Positions 57,629 to 64,000 of a stretch of DNA of 64,000 nt are shown here, piece after piece. Both the position numbers and the translations under genes were made by a program. The notes beneath the pieces are model-generated. The model had not been told where the DNA came from. It worked only from the letters and a program-made list of their open reading frames with translations, and did no database searches. The DNA comes from JALOLG01 sp963776935 (GTDB lineage Bacteria > Actinomycetota > Acidimicrobiia > Acidimicrobiales > Ilumatobacteraceae), in assembly GCA_963776935.1 (NCBI GenBank), contig CAVZOP010000002.1:1240001-1304000 (forward strand), in the 5' to 3' direction. Position 1 is the first letter of the stretch. Every line of letters starts with the position of its first letter.

Positions 57629-58993
57629 ATGTCCAGACTCACCGGGAAGAAGGCATTCGCCGTTTGCGTGACAGCTGCGCTCGTGATCGCCGCGTGCGGC
57701 GACGATGACGACGACGCGGGCGACTCAACGGCGACGACGGGCGCGGCCCTGACCACGGAGGCTGCGCCAGCGACGACGGAACCAGAGGCGACCTCGGCGC
57801 CGGCGACGACCGAAGCGGTGGCGGAGACCACGGCTGCGCCCGAGGCGAGCACCGCGCCGGAGCCGCCGACTGGTGAGCCGATCAAGATCGGAATCCTCAC
57901 CTCGATCACGACCAACTTCGCGCCTTGGGGCCTGCAGGTTCGCGACGGCGCCCAGCTCGCTGTGGACGACATCAATGCGGCGGGCGGTGTCGACGGCCGC
58001 CCGCTCGAGCTCGTCATCGAGGACGACCAGAACGCCGCCGAGGAAGCGGTGCCCGCCTTCGAGCGCCTGCTCGAGGAGGGCGTCGTCGGGATCGGAGGGG
58101 TGATCTCGAGCACCGTCGGTGGCGCGGTCTCTCCGCTCGCCGAGCAGAACCAGATGCCGACGTTCCTCGTCAAGTCCGGTGCCGAGACGATCCTCACGCC
58201 CGACAGCCGCTACATGTTCCGGACCTGCCTGCCGGCGGCCCCGATGGTCGCACCGCCGATCATCGAGTACGCCGAGCAGAACGGGCTCGCCAAGATCGGT
58301 GCGATCGTCGCCGACTACCCGTGGGGCCTGGCGTTCAAGGGGTCGATCGAGTCTGCAGTCGCGGGCGCCGAGGGCATCGAGCTGCACGTCGAGACGGCAC
58401 CTGTGCCCGAGCAGGACTTCACGACGTACCTGCGGGCGATCGACGACTTCGGGCCCGACCTGCTCGTTGCAACCGGCCATCCGCCGGGAGGCGGACCGAT
58501 CATCGCCCAGTCGAACGACCTCGGGATGGAGATGCCCGTGATCGGCGCCTACTCGCCGTGGGCACTCGTGATGGGCGGCGCCGGCGACATCGCGATCGGC
58601 CGCTACGCGGACTTCGACTGCGCCGACTTCCAGGACACCGAGTATCAGGAGTTGGCGCGGCGCTTCCTCGCGATGTCGACCGACAACCAGTTCATGGACG
58701 ACGACGCGATCGCCGCCTACGGGATCGTCACGATGCTCTCGCAGGCGGTGGCCGAGGTCGGCGACGATCCGGCTGCGATCGGCGAGTGGCTGCACACCCA
58801 GGAGTTCGACCTGCCCGGCTACCCGTTCACGTTGAGCTGGACGGAGTGGGGCGAGATGGCCGCCGCCCAGCCGCTGTTCTCGATCGTCGGCGAGGGGCCC
58901 GCCCCCGAAGGCGTCAACGAGGCCGGCGACTGGTATCCCGAGACGCTGCTGCTGTCGTCGCCACTCACGCCATACGACCCGGCCGGAGGCTGA
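57629..58993 (+). CDS. Branched-chain amino-acid-type ABC transporter substrate-binding lipoprotein
   Basis: This 454-residue extracytoplasmic binding protein (periplasmic-binding fold type I, LivK/UrtA class) opens the transporter operon. The signal peptide ends in a lipobox, LVIAACGDD. An acidic run and a threonine/alanine/glutamate-rich linker of about 55 residues follow, a spacer from membrane to binding domain common in actinobacteria. The binding domain starts IKIGILTSITTNFAPWGLQV, with LAVDDINAAGGVDGRPLELV and VVGIGGVISSTVGGAVSPLA. AAAGGGGG precedes ATG 57629. The ligand could be an amino acid, amide, urea or aromatic acid. Confidence 0.88.
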   Translation: MSRLTGKKAFAVCVTAALVIAACGDDDDDAGDSTATTGAALTTEAAPATTEPEATSAPATTEAVAETTAAPEASTAPEPPTGEPIKIGILTSITTNFAPWGLQVRDGAQLAVDDINAAGGVDGRPLELVIEDDQNAAEEAVPAFERLLEEGVVGIGGVISSTVGGAVSPLAEQNQMPTFLVKSGAETILTPDSRYMFRTCLPAAPMVAPPIIEYAEQNGLAKIGAIVADYPWGLAFKGSIESAVAGAEGIELHVETAPVPEQDFTTYLRAIDDFGPDLLVATGHPPGGGPIIAQSNDLGMEMPVIGAYSPWALVMGGAGDIAIGRYADFDCADFQDTEYQELARRFLAMSTDNQFMDDDAIAAYGIVTMLSQAVAEVGDDPAAIGEWLHTQEFDLPGYPFTLSWTEWGEMAAAQPLFSIVGEGPAPEGVNEAGDWYPETLLLSSPLTPYDPAGG

Positions 58994-59000
58994 CCGGTCG

Positions 59001-59744
59001 GTGGCGATCCTCGAACTGACCGACATCGACAAGAGGTTCGGCGGACTCCCGGCAGTCGCCGGAGTCACGTTCACGGTCGACGAGGGCGAGATCGTCGCCC
59101 TCGTCGGCCCGAACGGGGCCGGCAAGACGACGCTGCTGAAGGCGGTCGGCGGCATGCAACCGCCGACCGGCGGGCGCATCGTCTTCGACGGCACCGACAT
59201 CACCGGCTGGAAGCCGCATCGCGTCCGACAAGCCGGCGTGGCGATGGTGCTGCAGACGCCACGCCCGTTCGAGACGATGACGGTCGGCCAGAACGTCACG
59301 GTGGGTGCGCTGTTCGGCGGGCAGAGTCTCAGTCAGGTCGACGCGGCTCGCCGCGCCGACGAGATGCTCGAGTTCGTAGGACTCGCCGAACGGCGCGATC
59401 AGCCGGTCGGGAGTCTGAATCTGCACGAGCGGCGGTTCCTCGAGATCGCCCGCCAGCTCGCCGGCCGCCCGCGCCTCGTGCTGCTCGACGAGGTGATGGC
59501 AGGTCTCAACGACACCGAGCTGGAGGGCTCGATCGACATGGTCCGGCGCGCCCGAGCCGAGCTCGGCGTCACGGTGATCTGGGTCGAGCACGTCATGAAA
59601 GCGGTGATGAGCCTCGCCGAACGGATCCTCGTGCTCAACTTGGGGGAGCTGATCGCCGACGGCACACCTACCGACGTGATGCGGTTGCCCGACGTCGTCA
59701 CGGCCTACCTGGGCGAGCGCGAGGGCGACCGGGGCGCAGCGTGA
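59001..59744 (+). CDS. livG: Branched-chain amino-acid-type ABC transporter ATPase, LivG
   Basis: This 247-residue ATPase starts at GTG 59001. Motifs: GPNGAGKTTLLKAVGG (Walker A), the LivG-type QTPRPFETMTVGQNV, a divergent signature LNLHERRFLEIARQLAG, LVLLDEVMAGLNDTE (Walker B) and WVEHVMKAVMSLAERI (switch histidine). The signature lacks the usual LSGG, a known variation in this class. Its TGA overlaps the GTG of livF. Confidence 0.85.
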   Translation: MAILELTDIDKRFGGLPAVAGVTFTVDEGEIVALVGPNGAGKTTLLKAVGGMQPPTGGRIVFDGTDITGWKPHRVRQAGVAMVLQTPRPFETMTVGQNVTVGALFGGQSLSQVDAARRADEMLEFVGLAERRDQPVGSLNLHERRFLEIARQLAGRPRLVLLDEVMAGLNDTELEGSIDMVRRARAELGVTVIWVEHVMKAVMSLAERILVLNLGELIADGTPTDVMRLPDVVTAYLGEREGDRGAA

Positions 59745-60465
59745 TTGACGACGTCGCAGGAGAACCGATTCTGCGCGTCGAGGGCCTCTCGGCCGGGTAC
59801 GCCGGGCAACACGTCGTGCACGACATCGACCTGACTGTCGTCGAAGGCGAGGCGATCACGGTGATCGGCTCGAACGGCGCCGGCAAGTCGACGCTGTTCA
59901 AAGCGATCGTCGGGATGCTGCGGGGCACGCGCGGCACTGTTTCGTTCGACGGCGCCGACATCTCTCGCTTGGCGACCCACCGGATCACCCGTCGCGGGCT
60001 GGCGTACGTGGCGGCCGAGCGCCATCTGTTCCCACACATGACCGTCGCCGAGAACCTCGCCCTCGGCGCGTTTCCCGGTCGCCCGGAAGCGGGGCGTGAG
60101 GACGTCGTGTTCGGCCTGTTCCCCCGGCTCGCCGAGCGTCGTCGTCAGGATGCCGGAACGATGAGCGGCGGCGAGCAGCAGATGCTCGCGGTAGGCCGGG
60201 CGTTGATGTCCAACCCGAAGGTGCTGATGCTCGACGAGCCGACGACGGGGCTCGCGCCGAGGCTCGCGGTCGAGGCGTATCGCGCGCTCGCGAAGCTCGC
60301 GACGCCGGCCTCACGCTCATCGTCGCCGAGCAGCAGGTGCCGCTCGCGCTCGAGCTCGCCGATCGCGGCTACGTGCTGGAGAACGGCCGGCTCGGTCTGT
60401 CGGGCACGTCCGAGGAACTCGCAGGCAACCCCGACGTCCAACGCGCGTATCTGGGTGTCGCATGA
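59741..60465 (+). CDS. livF: Branched-chain amino-acid-type ABC transporter ATPase, LivF (one frameshift)
   Basis: This is the second ATPase of the transporter, about 241 residues. Motifs: GSNGAGKSTLFKAIVG, LAYVAAERHLFPHMTV, MSGGEQQMLAVGRALM and KVLMLDEPTTGLAPRLA. Near 60300 one C appears to be missing. The family continues in another frame as RDAGLTLIVAEQQVPLALEL, to AYLGVA and TGA 60463-60465, which overlaps the livH ATG. A single missing base explains the length exactly. Confidence 0.83.
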
Positions 60466-61322
60466 GAGCGGCGATCCTCGACGGCATCGTGCTCGGGCTG
60501 CAGTATGGGTTGCTCGGCGTCGGGTTGACGTTGATCTACGGGCTCGCCGGCGTGCTCAACCTCGCCCACGGACAGGTCGCCGTGCTCGGCGCGATCATCG
60601 TCTCGTTGCTCGTGGAGGACGCCGGCATCCCGGTCGTGCCGGCCGCCGCAATCGGCATCGTCGCCGCCGCGGTGTTCATGGTGATCCTCGATCTGACGCT
60701 CATGCGAGCGGTCTATCGCCAGGACGGCGAACGGCGGATCCTGCTTGGTCTGCTGTTGATGCTCGGTGTCTCGTTCGTGGTCGAGGGGTTCATCACGTGG
60801 CAGTACCCCGTGCAGCAGCTCGGGATCCGGATCTCCGGCGACGCGGTGCCGATCCTCGGCGTGCGCATGCCCGTTGGCGCGCTCGTCGCGTCCGGCATCG
60901 CGATCGCGGTCGGCCTCGTGCTCGTCGCCTTCTTCCGCTACACGATGCTCGGTCGCGGCGTCCGCTCGGTGATCCAGGACGAGGTCGGGGCTCGGCTGTG
61001 TGGGGTCAACCCGTCGGCGGTGCGGACGTTCATCTTCGGCGTGAGTGGCGCGCTCGCGTGCCTCGTCGCCGTGACGCGGTCGATGACCGGACCGATCGGC
61101 TTCGGCAACGCGATCAGCTTCACGACGCTGGCGCTGATCGTCGCCGTTGTCGGCGGGCTCGGCAGCGTGTCCGGCGCGTTCCTCGCCGGAGTACTACTGG
61201 GCATCGTCGACCGTCTCAGCTCGACGTACATCGGCACATACGTGACGACGATCGTTCTCTTGCTGTGCGCGGCGCTCACGATCGTGCTACGTCCGAGCGG
61301 ATTGCTCGGGAGGCCGGAATGA
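60462..61322 (+). CDS. livH: Branched-chain amino-acid-type ABC transporter permease, LivH
   Basis: This 286-residue permease has about eight membrane helices and family motifs VGLTLIYGLAGVLNLAHGQV near the start, and FGNAISFTTLALIVAVVGGL with GSVSGAFLAGVLLGIVDRLS late. Its TGA overlaps the livM ATG. Confidence 0.88.
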   Translation: MRAAILDGIVLGLQYGLLGVGLTLIYGLAGVLNLAHGQVAVLGAIIVSLLVEDAGIPVVPAAAIGIVAAAVFMVILDLTLMRAVYRQDGERRILLGLLLMLGVSFVVEGFITWQYPVQQLGIRISGDAVPILGVRMPVGALVASGIAIAVGLVLVAFFRYTMLGRGVRSVIQDEVGARLCGVNPSAVRTFIFGVSGALACLVAVTRSMTGPIGFGNAISFTTLALIVAVVGGLGSVSGAFLAGVLLGIVDRLSSTYIGTYVTTIVLLLCAALTIVLRPSGLLGRPE

Positions 61323-62431
61323 CCGTTGGAGTCGACGCCCAGACCGAAGCTCCGGACACCGCCGGTCGTGCGTCCGTCGGCTCGCGTTTGCTCGCGTACA
61401 TCCCGATCCTCGTCGCCGCGGCGCTGCTCGCGTTGCTGCCGCTGCGCTACCACGACTCGGCGCCGATGATGCGCGTCATCACCGAGGGCATGTTGTTCGC
61501 CGCCTACGTCGTCGCGTTCAACGTGATCTTCGGCAGCACCGGCCAACTGTTCCTGTGCACCGGTGCGCTCGCTGGGGTCGGTGGCTTCATGTCCGCGATC
61601 TTCGCCGATCGGGTCGGGTTGCCGATGGCGGCGGCGGTCGTCGTCGGTGTCGCGATCGCGGCGACGGTCGGTGGCCTGCTGAGCTGGATCTCGGTCAAGC
61701 GGGCGCTCGGCACCATCTTCGTCGGCATCGTCACGCTCGCCTTCTCGTTGTCGTTCGACAGCCTCATCCTCGGGCGCAGTGACCTCTTCGGCGGCGACGC
61801 CGGCTTGCGCGTCGACGCAGGTACCGACACGTTCCTTCGCGACAAGGTGCCGCCGTATTACATGTTCCTCGCGCTCGTCGTGGTGTATCTCGTGGTCTAC
61901 CGGTTGCTGCAGCGCTCGCGGACCGGGTGGGCGTTCCGTGCACTGCGCGACGACATGGTCGCCGCAGAGCTGGCGGGCGTCGACGTCGCCCGCTACCGGA
62001 TCTTCGCCGGCGTGCTCGGCTCGGCGATGCTCGGGCTCGCCGGCGCGCTGTATGCGTTCTCCAACGGGTTGATCGGACGCACCACGTACGAATTCGGCCG
62101 CGTCGACGTACGCGTGATCGTGATGCTCGCGTTCGGTGGGATCGGATCGTTGCTCGGACCGGTCGTCGGTGCGGCCACGTTCACGTGGCTCGACGAGTTC
62201 CTGATCGAGTACCGCGAGATGCGTTTGATGATCTACGGCTTCGTGATCATCGCCCTCTTCCTCGGCTTCCGCCGAGGCGTCGTGCCAACCGCCACGGCCT
62301 GGTTCGGCGCGGCCCGACGCTCGTCCCCGCAAGCCCGCTCGGTATCGGAGGATGAGACGGCGGCTGAGCACACGACGGCGCAGGGACGATCTCCCGAGAC
62401 CGACCCAGGAACGAATCAACGCAGTTCGTAA
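61319..62431 (+). CDS. livM: Branched-chain amino-acid-type ABC transporter permease, LivM
   Basis: This 370-residue permease has the LivM motifs AYVVAFNVIFGSTGQLFLCT and ALRDDMVAAELAGVDVARYR, a conserved cytoplasmic loop, and IVMLAFGGIGSLLGPVVGAA. The last 45 residues form a polar acidic tail (SVSEDETAAEHTTAQGRSPE) not needed for transport. It closes the five-gene operon. Confidence 0.88.
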   Translation: MTVGVDAQTEAPDTAGRASVGSRLLAYIPILVAAALLALLPLRYHDSAPMMRVITEGMLFAAYVVAFNVIFGSTGQLFLCTGALAGVGGFMSAIFADRVGLPMAAAVVVGVAIAATVGGLLSWISVKRALGTIFVGIVTLAFSLSFDSLILGRSDLFGGDAGLRVDAGTDTFLRDKVPPYYMFLALVVVYLVVYRLLQRSRTGWAFRALRDDMVAAELAGVDVARYRIFAGVLGSAMLGLAGALYAFSNGLIGRTTYEFGRVDVRVIVMLAFGGIGSLLGPVVGAATFTWLDEFLIEYREMRLMIYGFVIIALFLGFRRGVVPTATAWFGAARRSSPQARSVSEDETAAEHTTAQGRSPETDPGTNQRSS

Positions 62432-62560
62432 CTATGTCCGCATCGAAGCGCGCGGCTCGATCGACGCTGTACCGAAAGCTGCGGGCGTTCGCCATCGACG
62501 TGGCGTGATCCGCCGACGTCCGACGTCTCTGGCGCCGCGGCCGCTTGCGCGCGCAGTTGC

Positions 62561-63037
62561 CTAGTCCGCCGCCAGCGCTGACGCCTCGGCAAGCGCCGCC
62601 GACACTCGTTCGGCAACGCCGGCGATCACCTCGAGCTCGTTCGCATCGAGAAGGTCGACGAACAGTCGGCGGACGGCGGCGACGTGGCCCGGCGCGGCCG
62701 CTTCGATCGCTTTCCGGCCCTGTGGCGTCGCGATGACGAATGCGCCGCGTCGGTCGGAGTCGCAGGCTTCCTTGGCCAGCAACCCCCTTCCTGCCATGCG
62801 GGCAACGTGATGCGAGAGTCGACTCTTCTCCCAGCCGATCGCCTGCCCGAGCTCGAAGAGCCGCAGCCGGCCATCGGGCTGGTCGGTCAGTGCGACGAGC
62901 ACCACGTAGTCCGCGAGCGACAGGTCCGATTCGGCGGCGAGCTGACGACCGAGCGCGGCCTCGAGCTGCATCTGCATGAACTGCATGGCCCGCCACGCCC
63001 TCGCCTCCCGCTCATCAAGCCACCGATTCTCACGCAT
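62561..63037 (-). CDS. MarR-family transcriptional regulator
   Basis: This 158-residue winged-helix repressor-type protein has the recognition region LSLADYVVLVALTDQPDGRL, ELGQAIGWEKSRLSHHVARM and the wing ACDSDRRGAFVIATPQGRKA. It is divergent from yceI over 74 bases that hold a promoter and an imperfect palindrome, so it probably represses yceI and itself in response to a phenolic or oxidant signal. Confidence 0.88.
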   Translation of the reverse strand: MRENRWLDEREARAWRAMQFMQMQLEAALGRQLAAESDLSLADYVVLVALTDQPDGRLRLFELGQAIGWEKSRLSHHVARMAGRGLLAKEACDSDRRGAFVIATPQGRKAIEAAAPGHVAAVRRLFVDLLDANELEVIAGVAERVSAALAEASALAAD

Positions 63038-63050
63038 GACGAGATTCTAG

Positions 63051-63079
63051 TTGCCAATAGATGATATGTCCACTATAGT
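63051..63079 (+). promoter_or_regulatory. Sigma-70-type promoter of the YceI-like gene
   Basis: TTGCCA at 63051-63056 and TATAGT at 63074-63079 are separated by exactly 17 bases; transcription would start near 63086, 26 bases before the ATG. Confidence 0.65.
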
Positions 63080-63092
63080 AAGTGACACATCA
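63062..63092. promoter_or_regulatory. Probable MarR operator
   Basis: TGATATGTC (63062-63070) and GACACATCA (63084-63092) form an imperfect palindrome (8 of 9) centred on the -10 element of the yceI promoter, as expected for repression by the divergent MarR protein. Confidence 0.55.
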
Positions 63093-63111
63093 ACTATCTG
63101 AGGAGCGAACG

Positions 63112-63681
63112 ATGTCCCCCACCACCACCGCCGCCACCAACCTGACCGGCACCTACGCGATCGACCCGACACACAGTCGGATCGGCTTCGTGGCTCGCCA
63201 CACGATGGTCACCAAGGTCCGTGGCTCGTTCAACGAGTTCGAGGGCTCCGGCTACTTCGACGCCGCCGATCCGTCCAGCTCCACGGCGCAGCTGACCATC
63301 TCCGCCGCGAGCATCGACACTCGCAACGCCGACCGCGACGCCCACTTGCGGAGCAACGACTTCTTCGACATGGAGACGTACCCGGAGATCTCCTTCGTCT
63401 CCACCGCTGTCGAGGCGGTCGATGCCGAGAACTACCGGGTGACCGGTGACCTCAAGATCAAGGGTGTCACGAAGGCCGTCACGGTGGACTTCGAGTACAC
63501 CGGTACCGCCGTCGACCCGTTCGGCAACACCCGCGTCGGTTTCGAGGGTCAGACGACCGTCAACCGCAAGGACTGGGGCGTCAACTGGAACGCCGCGCTC
63601 GAGGCCGGTGGTGTCCTCGTCGGCGAGAAGATCGTTCTCGAGTTCGACATCTCGGCGATCCGCACCGCCGACGCCGCCTGA
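63112..63681 (+). CDS. YceI-family lipid-binding-like protein
   Basis: This 189-residue protein has the YceI lipocalin-like barrel, a family that binds isoprenoid-type lipids such as polyprenyl quinones. Motifs: YAIDPTHSRIGFVARHTMVT, GSFNEFEGSGYFDAADPSSS, AHLRSNDFFDMETYPEISF and TVNRKDWGVNWNAALEAGGV. No signal peptide is visible, so the form is cytoplasmic. I start at ATG 63112, with GAGGAG just upstream, rather than at the in-frame codon at 63082. Confidence 0.9.
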   Translation: MSPTTTAATNLTGTYAIDPTHSRIGFVARHTMVTKVRGSFNEFEGSGYFDAADPSSSTAQLTISAASIDTRNADRDAHLRSNDFFDMETYPEISFVSTAVEAVDAENYRVTGDLKIKGVTKAVTVDFEYTGTAVDPFGNTRVGFEGQTTVNRKDWGVNWNAALEAGGVLVGEKIVLEFDISAIRTADAA

Positions 63682-63697
63682 CCCGACTCATTCAGTT

Positions 63698-63728
63698 CCT
63701 CCTGGACCGGAACCGCCGGTCCGGGAGG
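63698..63728 (+). terminator. Hairpin after the YceI-like gene
   Basis: CCTCCTGGACCGG, loop AACCG, CCGGTCCGGGAGG gives a 13-pair stem with one G-T pair, 17 bases after the stop. No T-run follows, so it is a terminator-like hairpin rather than a classical one. Confidence 0.5.
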
Positions 63729-63783
63729 CGTGGTCCCGCAACGCGGACTCAGAACCGGGCCGAACTACCACAGTGGAGTTGAC

Positions 63784-63866
63784 ATGGCAAAGCCACCAAC
63801 GATGCGAGCCATCGTGCTCCACCGCCCCGGGCCCCCGGAGAACCTCGAGCTCGAGCATCTACCGAT
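63784..63866 (+). pseudogene. N-terminal fragment of a zinc-type alcohol dehydrogenase/quinone reductase
   Basis: MRAIVLHRPGPPENLELEHL is the characteristic start of MDR-family NADPH:quinone reductase-type proteins, about 330 residues when whole. Homology stops after about 28 codons, where another coding frame takes over. The remaining codons of this frame end at a stop at about 63921 and look non-coding. It is therefore a gene start joined to other sequence. Confidence 0.6.
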
Positions 63867-64000
63867 ATGCCCGCCGTCCCACGCGGGACGTCGATCTTGC
63901 GGCGATCGACATCACGAATGACCTCGACGACATGCAACGGTTGGTCAACGAGCCACCTCCGGACGAGATCGCAGTGCCGCGCCTATTTGCGGATCGCCGA
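63863..64000 (+). pseudogene. Fragment of an AbiEii-like nucleotidyltransferase (runs off the window)
   Basis: In this frame 46 codons are open to the window edge and read RYARRPTRDVDLAAIDITND, then DLDDMQRLVNEPPPDEIAVP. The RPTRDVDL element is the nucleotidyltransferase motif of the AbiEii/AbiGii toxin family (type IV toxin-antitoxin/abortive infection). No start codon or N-terminal part is present; the frame emerges from within the quinone-reductase-like gene start. Confidence 0.5.

Overview
This is a GC-rich chromosomal window, probably from a free-living actinobacterium. An Acidimicrobiia/Ilumatobacter-like origin is an inference from gene content (DUF2505 and SCO6745 families, WS/DGAT, group 3b hydrogenase, fused ETF) and was not tested. 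Genes are dense, with many 4-base ATGA/GTGA/TTGA stop-start overlaps. I saw no rRNA, tRNA, insertion sequence or CRISPR array. Layout, left to right: 0-4.9 kb holds a cut-off small gene, a translational-machinery family protein, an FtsX-type ABC exporter and two small actinobacterial proteins. 4.9-25.6 kb is a lipid locus: adhE, a Sfp-type phosphopantetheinyl transferase, an acyl-CoA dehydrogenase, a PfaA-like iterative synthase (KS-AT-KS-three ACPs-KR-DH), a very large acetyl-CoA-carboxylase-like fusion and a wax ester synthase/diacylglycerol acyltransferase. The dehydrogenase, synthase and carboxylase are chained by 4-base overlaps. 25.8-31.9 kb holds a small granule-protein-like gene, a fused EtfBA, an NfnAB-type bifurcating transhydrogenase, a hemerythrin and a ferritin-like protein. 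32.2-37.6 kb holds an ABC-2 exporter and a divergent MMPL transporter. 37.7-43.3 kb holds a CBS protein and a group 3b [NiFe] hydrogenase operon with its protease. 43.3-45.9 kb holds an AhpD-like protein, sulfide:quinone oxidoreductase and DsrC-like and DsrE-like sulfur carriers. 46.0-52.1 kb is a seven-gene overlapping operon for a molybdopterin oxidoreductase with 4Fe-4S, Rieske, cytochrome b and cytochrome c subunits and a TDT-family transporter. 52.3-62.4 kb holds a large LuxR regulator with a cyclase-like domain, two small genes and a branched-chain amino-acid-type ABC transporter operon. 62.5-64 kb holds a MarR/YceI divergent pair and a rearranged right edge.

How the genes may work together: the lipid locus has the parts for malonyl-CoA supply, iterative acyl-chain synthesis, carrier activation, reduction to alcohol and esterification into storage lipid. 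The neighbouring ETF, Nfn, hydrogenase and SQR genes handle low-potential electrons and sulfide. Several promoter regions carry a 14-base palindrome resembling the mycobacterial DosR (hypoxia/dormancy) box, mostly 38-69 bases from a start codon. The window may therefore be an actinobacterial hypoxia or dormancy island. This is an inference, and the motif is short for a genome this GC-rich.

Caution on sequence quality: the stretch from about 9.1 to 23.1 kb carries very many frame changes, with isolated ones at 0.6, 26.3, 34.7-37.1, 53.1 and 60.3 kb. Reading continues at full homology in another frame after each break. Copy-to-copy comparison of the ACP repeats shows single-base insertions. I therefore read most breaks as assembly errors rather than gene death, and give whole-gene coordinates spanning them.
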